From Flavobacterium sp. LHD-85 (lineage in GTDB: Bacteria > Bacteroidota > Bacteroidia > Flavobacteriales > Flavobacteriaceae), in the NCBI RefSeq assembly GCF_030929595.1, contig NZ_JAVFVR010000001.1, positions 682,001-746,000 on the forward strand: 64,000 nt of DNA, written 5' to 3'. The position numbers were made by a program, and so were the translations under genes. Shown piece after piece: positions 63,393 to 64,000 of this stretch. The notes under the pieces are model-generated. The model was not told where the DNA came from. It saw nothing but the letters and a program-made list of their open reading frames with translations, and searched no databases. Numbering within the stretch: the stretch's first letter is position 1; every line of letters begins with the position of its first letter.

Positions 63393-64000
63393 ATGGCTTG
63401 GTTTAAAAGACAAGAAAAAGGAATTACGACCGCGACAGAAGACAAGATGGACGTTCCGAAAGGATTGTGGTACAAATCTCCTACTGGAAAAATTATTGAT
63501 GCTGACGAATTGGCGAGAAATTTATTCGTTAGCCCTGAAGATGATTTTCACGTTCGAATTGGAAGCGCAACCTATTTTGAAATTTTATTCGACAACAACG
63601 AATTTGTTGAGTTAGATAAAAACATGACATCAAAAGATCCTTTGCACTTTGTGGATACAAAGAAATATGCAGACAGATTAAAAGATGTAATGGAAAAAAC
63701 TCATCTTAAAGACGCTGTTCGTACAGGAGTTGGAAAATCTAAAGGAAGAGAACTTGTAATCTGCTGTATGGACTTTGCATTCATTGGCGGATCTATGGGA
63801 GCTGTTGTAGGTGAGAAAATCGCGAGAGGTATTGATCATGCTATTAAAAACAAACTTCCTTTTGTAATGATTTCTAAATCTGGTGGAGCTCGTATGATGG
63901 AAGCTGCTTATTCTTTAATGCAATTAGCAAAAACTTCTGTAAAACTGGCTCAATTAGCTGAAGCTAAATTACCTTATATCTCTCTTTGTACAGATCCAAC
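63393..64000 (+). CDS. accD: Acetyl-CoA carboxylase carboxyltransferase, beta subunit (3' end cut by window)
   Basis: 202 codons are present. It starts [20 protein letters not shown] and has [20 protein letters not shown] and [18 protein letters not shown]. The carboxyltransferase core follows: [38 protein letters not shown] and [20 protein letters not shown]. It transfers CO2 from carboxybiotin to acetyl-CoA with the alpha subunit. The N-terminal zinc ribbon of E. coli AccD (CPxCG...CPxC) is present by position, but all four cysteines are replaced. The C-terminus lies outside the window. Confidence 0.93.
   Translation, partial: MAWFKRQEKGITTATEDKMDVPKGLWYKSPTGKIIDADELARNLFVSPEDDFHVRIGSATYFEILFDNNEFVELDKNMTSKDPLHFVDTKKYADRLKDVMEKTHLKDAVRTGVGKSKGRELVICCMDFAFIGGSMGAVVGEKIARGIDHAIKNKLPFVMISKSGGARMMEAAYSLMQLAKTSVKLAQLAEAKLPYISLCTDP

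Noticed and set aside
1..64000. tRNA, rRNA, CRISPR, prophage or integrative element
   Set aside because: Nothing with tRNA arms, rRNA-like sequence, spaced direct repeats, integrase or phage genes was seen by eye.

Overview
The window looks like a chromosomal segment of a Flavobacterium-type Bacteroidota genome, probably close to F. johnsoniae. The DNA is AT-rich and promoters fit the Bacteroidota pattern (TTTG, about 19 nt, TAnnTTTG). Start codons follow A-rich leaders without Shine-Dalgarno sequences. PorT (type IX secretion), a TamL lipoprotein, a GLPGLI protein and DUF5686 proteins all point to that class. Many intergenic gaps carry short inverted or tandem repeats. I saw no rRNA, tRNA, CRISPR array, insertion sequence or phage gene.

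Left half, about 1.3-35 kb: a sulfur and methionine island, nearly all on the minus strand. It holds metF, a methionine synthase split into two genes with a small lipoprotein gene between them, and a SAM-I riboswitch in front. Next comes a sulfate-assimilation and siroheme cluster: ferredoxin-NADP reductase, siroheme synthase, cobA, a sulfite reductase with a C-terminal extension, cysN, cysD, an APS-type cysH and TauE/SafE exporters, followed by an Rrf2 regulator. Then comes the operon metX-thrA-DUF3592-osmC-metZ behind a second SAM-I riboswitch, then a divergent homoserine dehydrogenase paralogue, metY and a TonB-dependent receptor. metK lies on the plus strand behind a SAM-II-type riboswitch.

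The most interesting signal is a family of four minus-strand attenuators at about 33.4, 30.2, 26.9 and 26.7 kb. Each has a short leader ORF, a pause hairpin inside or overlapping its coding sequence, a segment complementary to the 5' arm of the following hairpin, and a GC-containing terminator with a U tract. The peptides share an N-[MK]-M core. The two upstream of metY and the TonB receptor are rich in Met and Cys (NMMCCKMMQMC and NMMSCKM), and their promoters share a 19/21 identical box. The reading is ribosome-mediated attenuation sensing Met and/or Cys, controlling homocysteine synthesis and probably import of a sulfur compound. These elements are too short for ordinary gene calling.

Right half, about 35-64 kb: mostly housekeeping genes. 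These are outer-membrane proteins (a TonB-like barrel with a GLPGLI protein, DUF5686, PorT, TamL), deoxynucleoside kinase, a HigBA toxin-antitoxin pair with a visible operator, membrane and soluble pyrophosphatases, an AlkA-like glycosylase, PDH E1 beta, ETF beta and alpha, a bifunctional nuclease, thymidylate synthase, dihydrofolate reductase, menaquinone methyltransferase, a TrmH-type methyltransferase, class II aldolase and the start of accD, which has lost its zinc-ribbon cysteines. The first and last genes are cut by the window edges.
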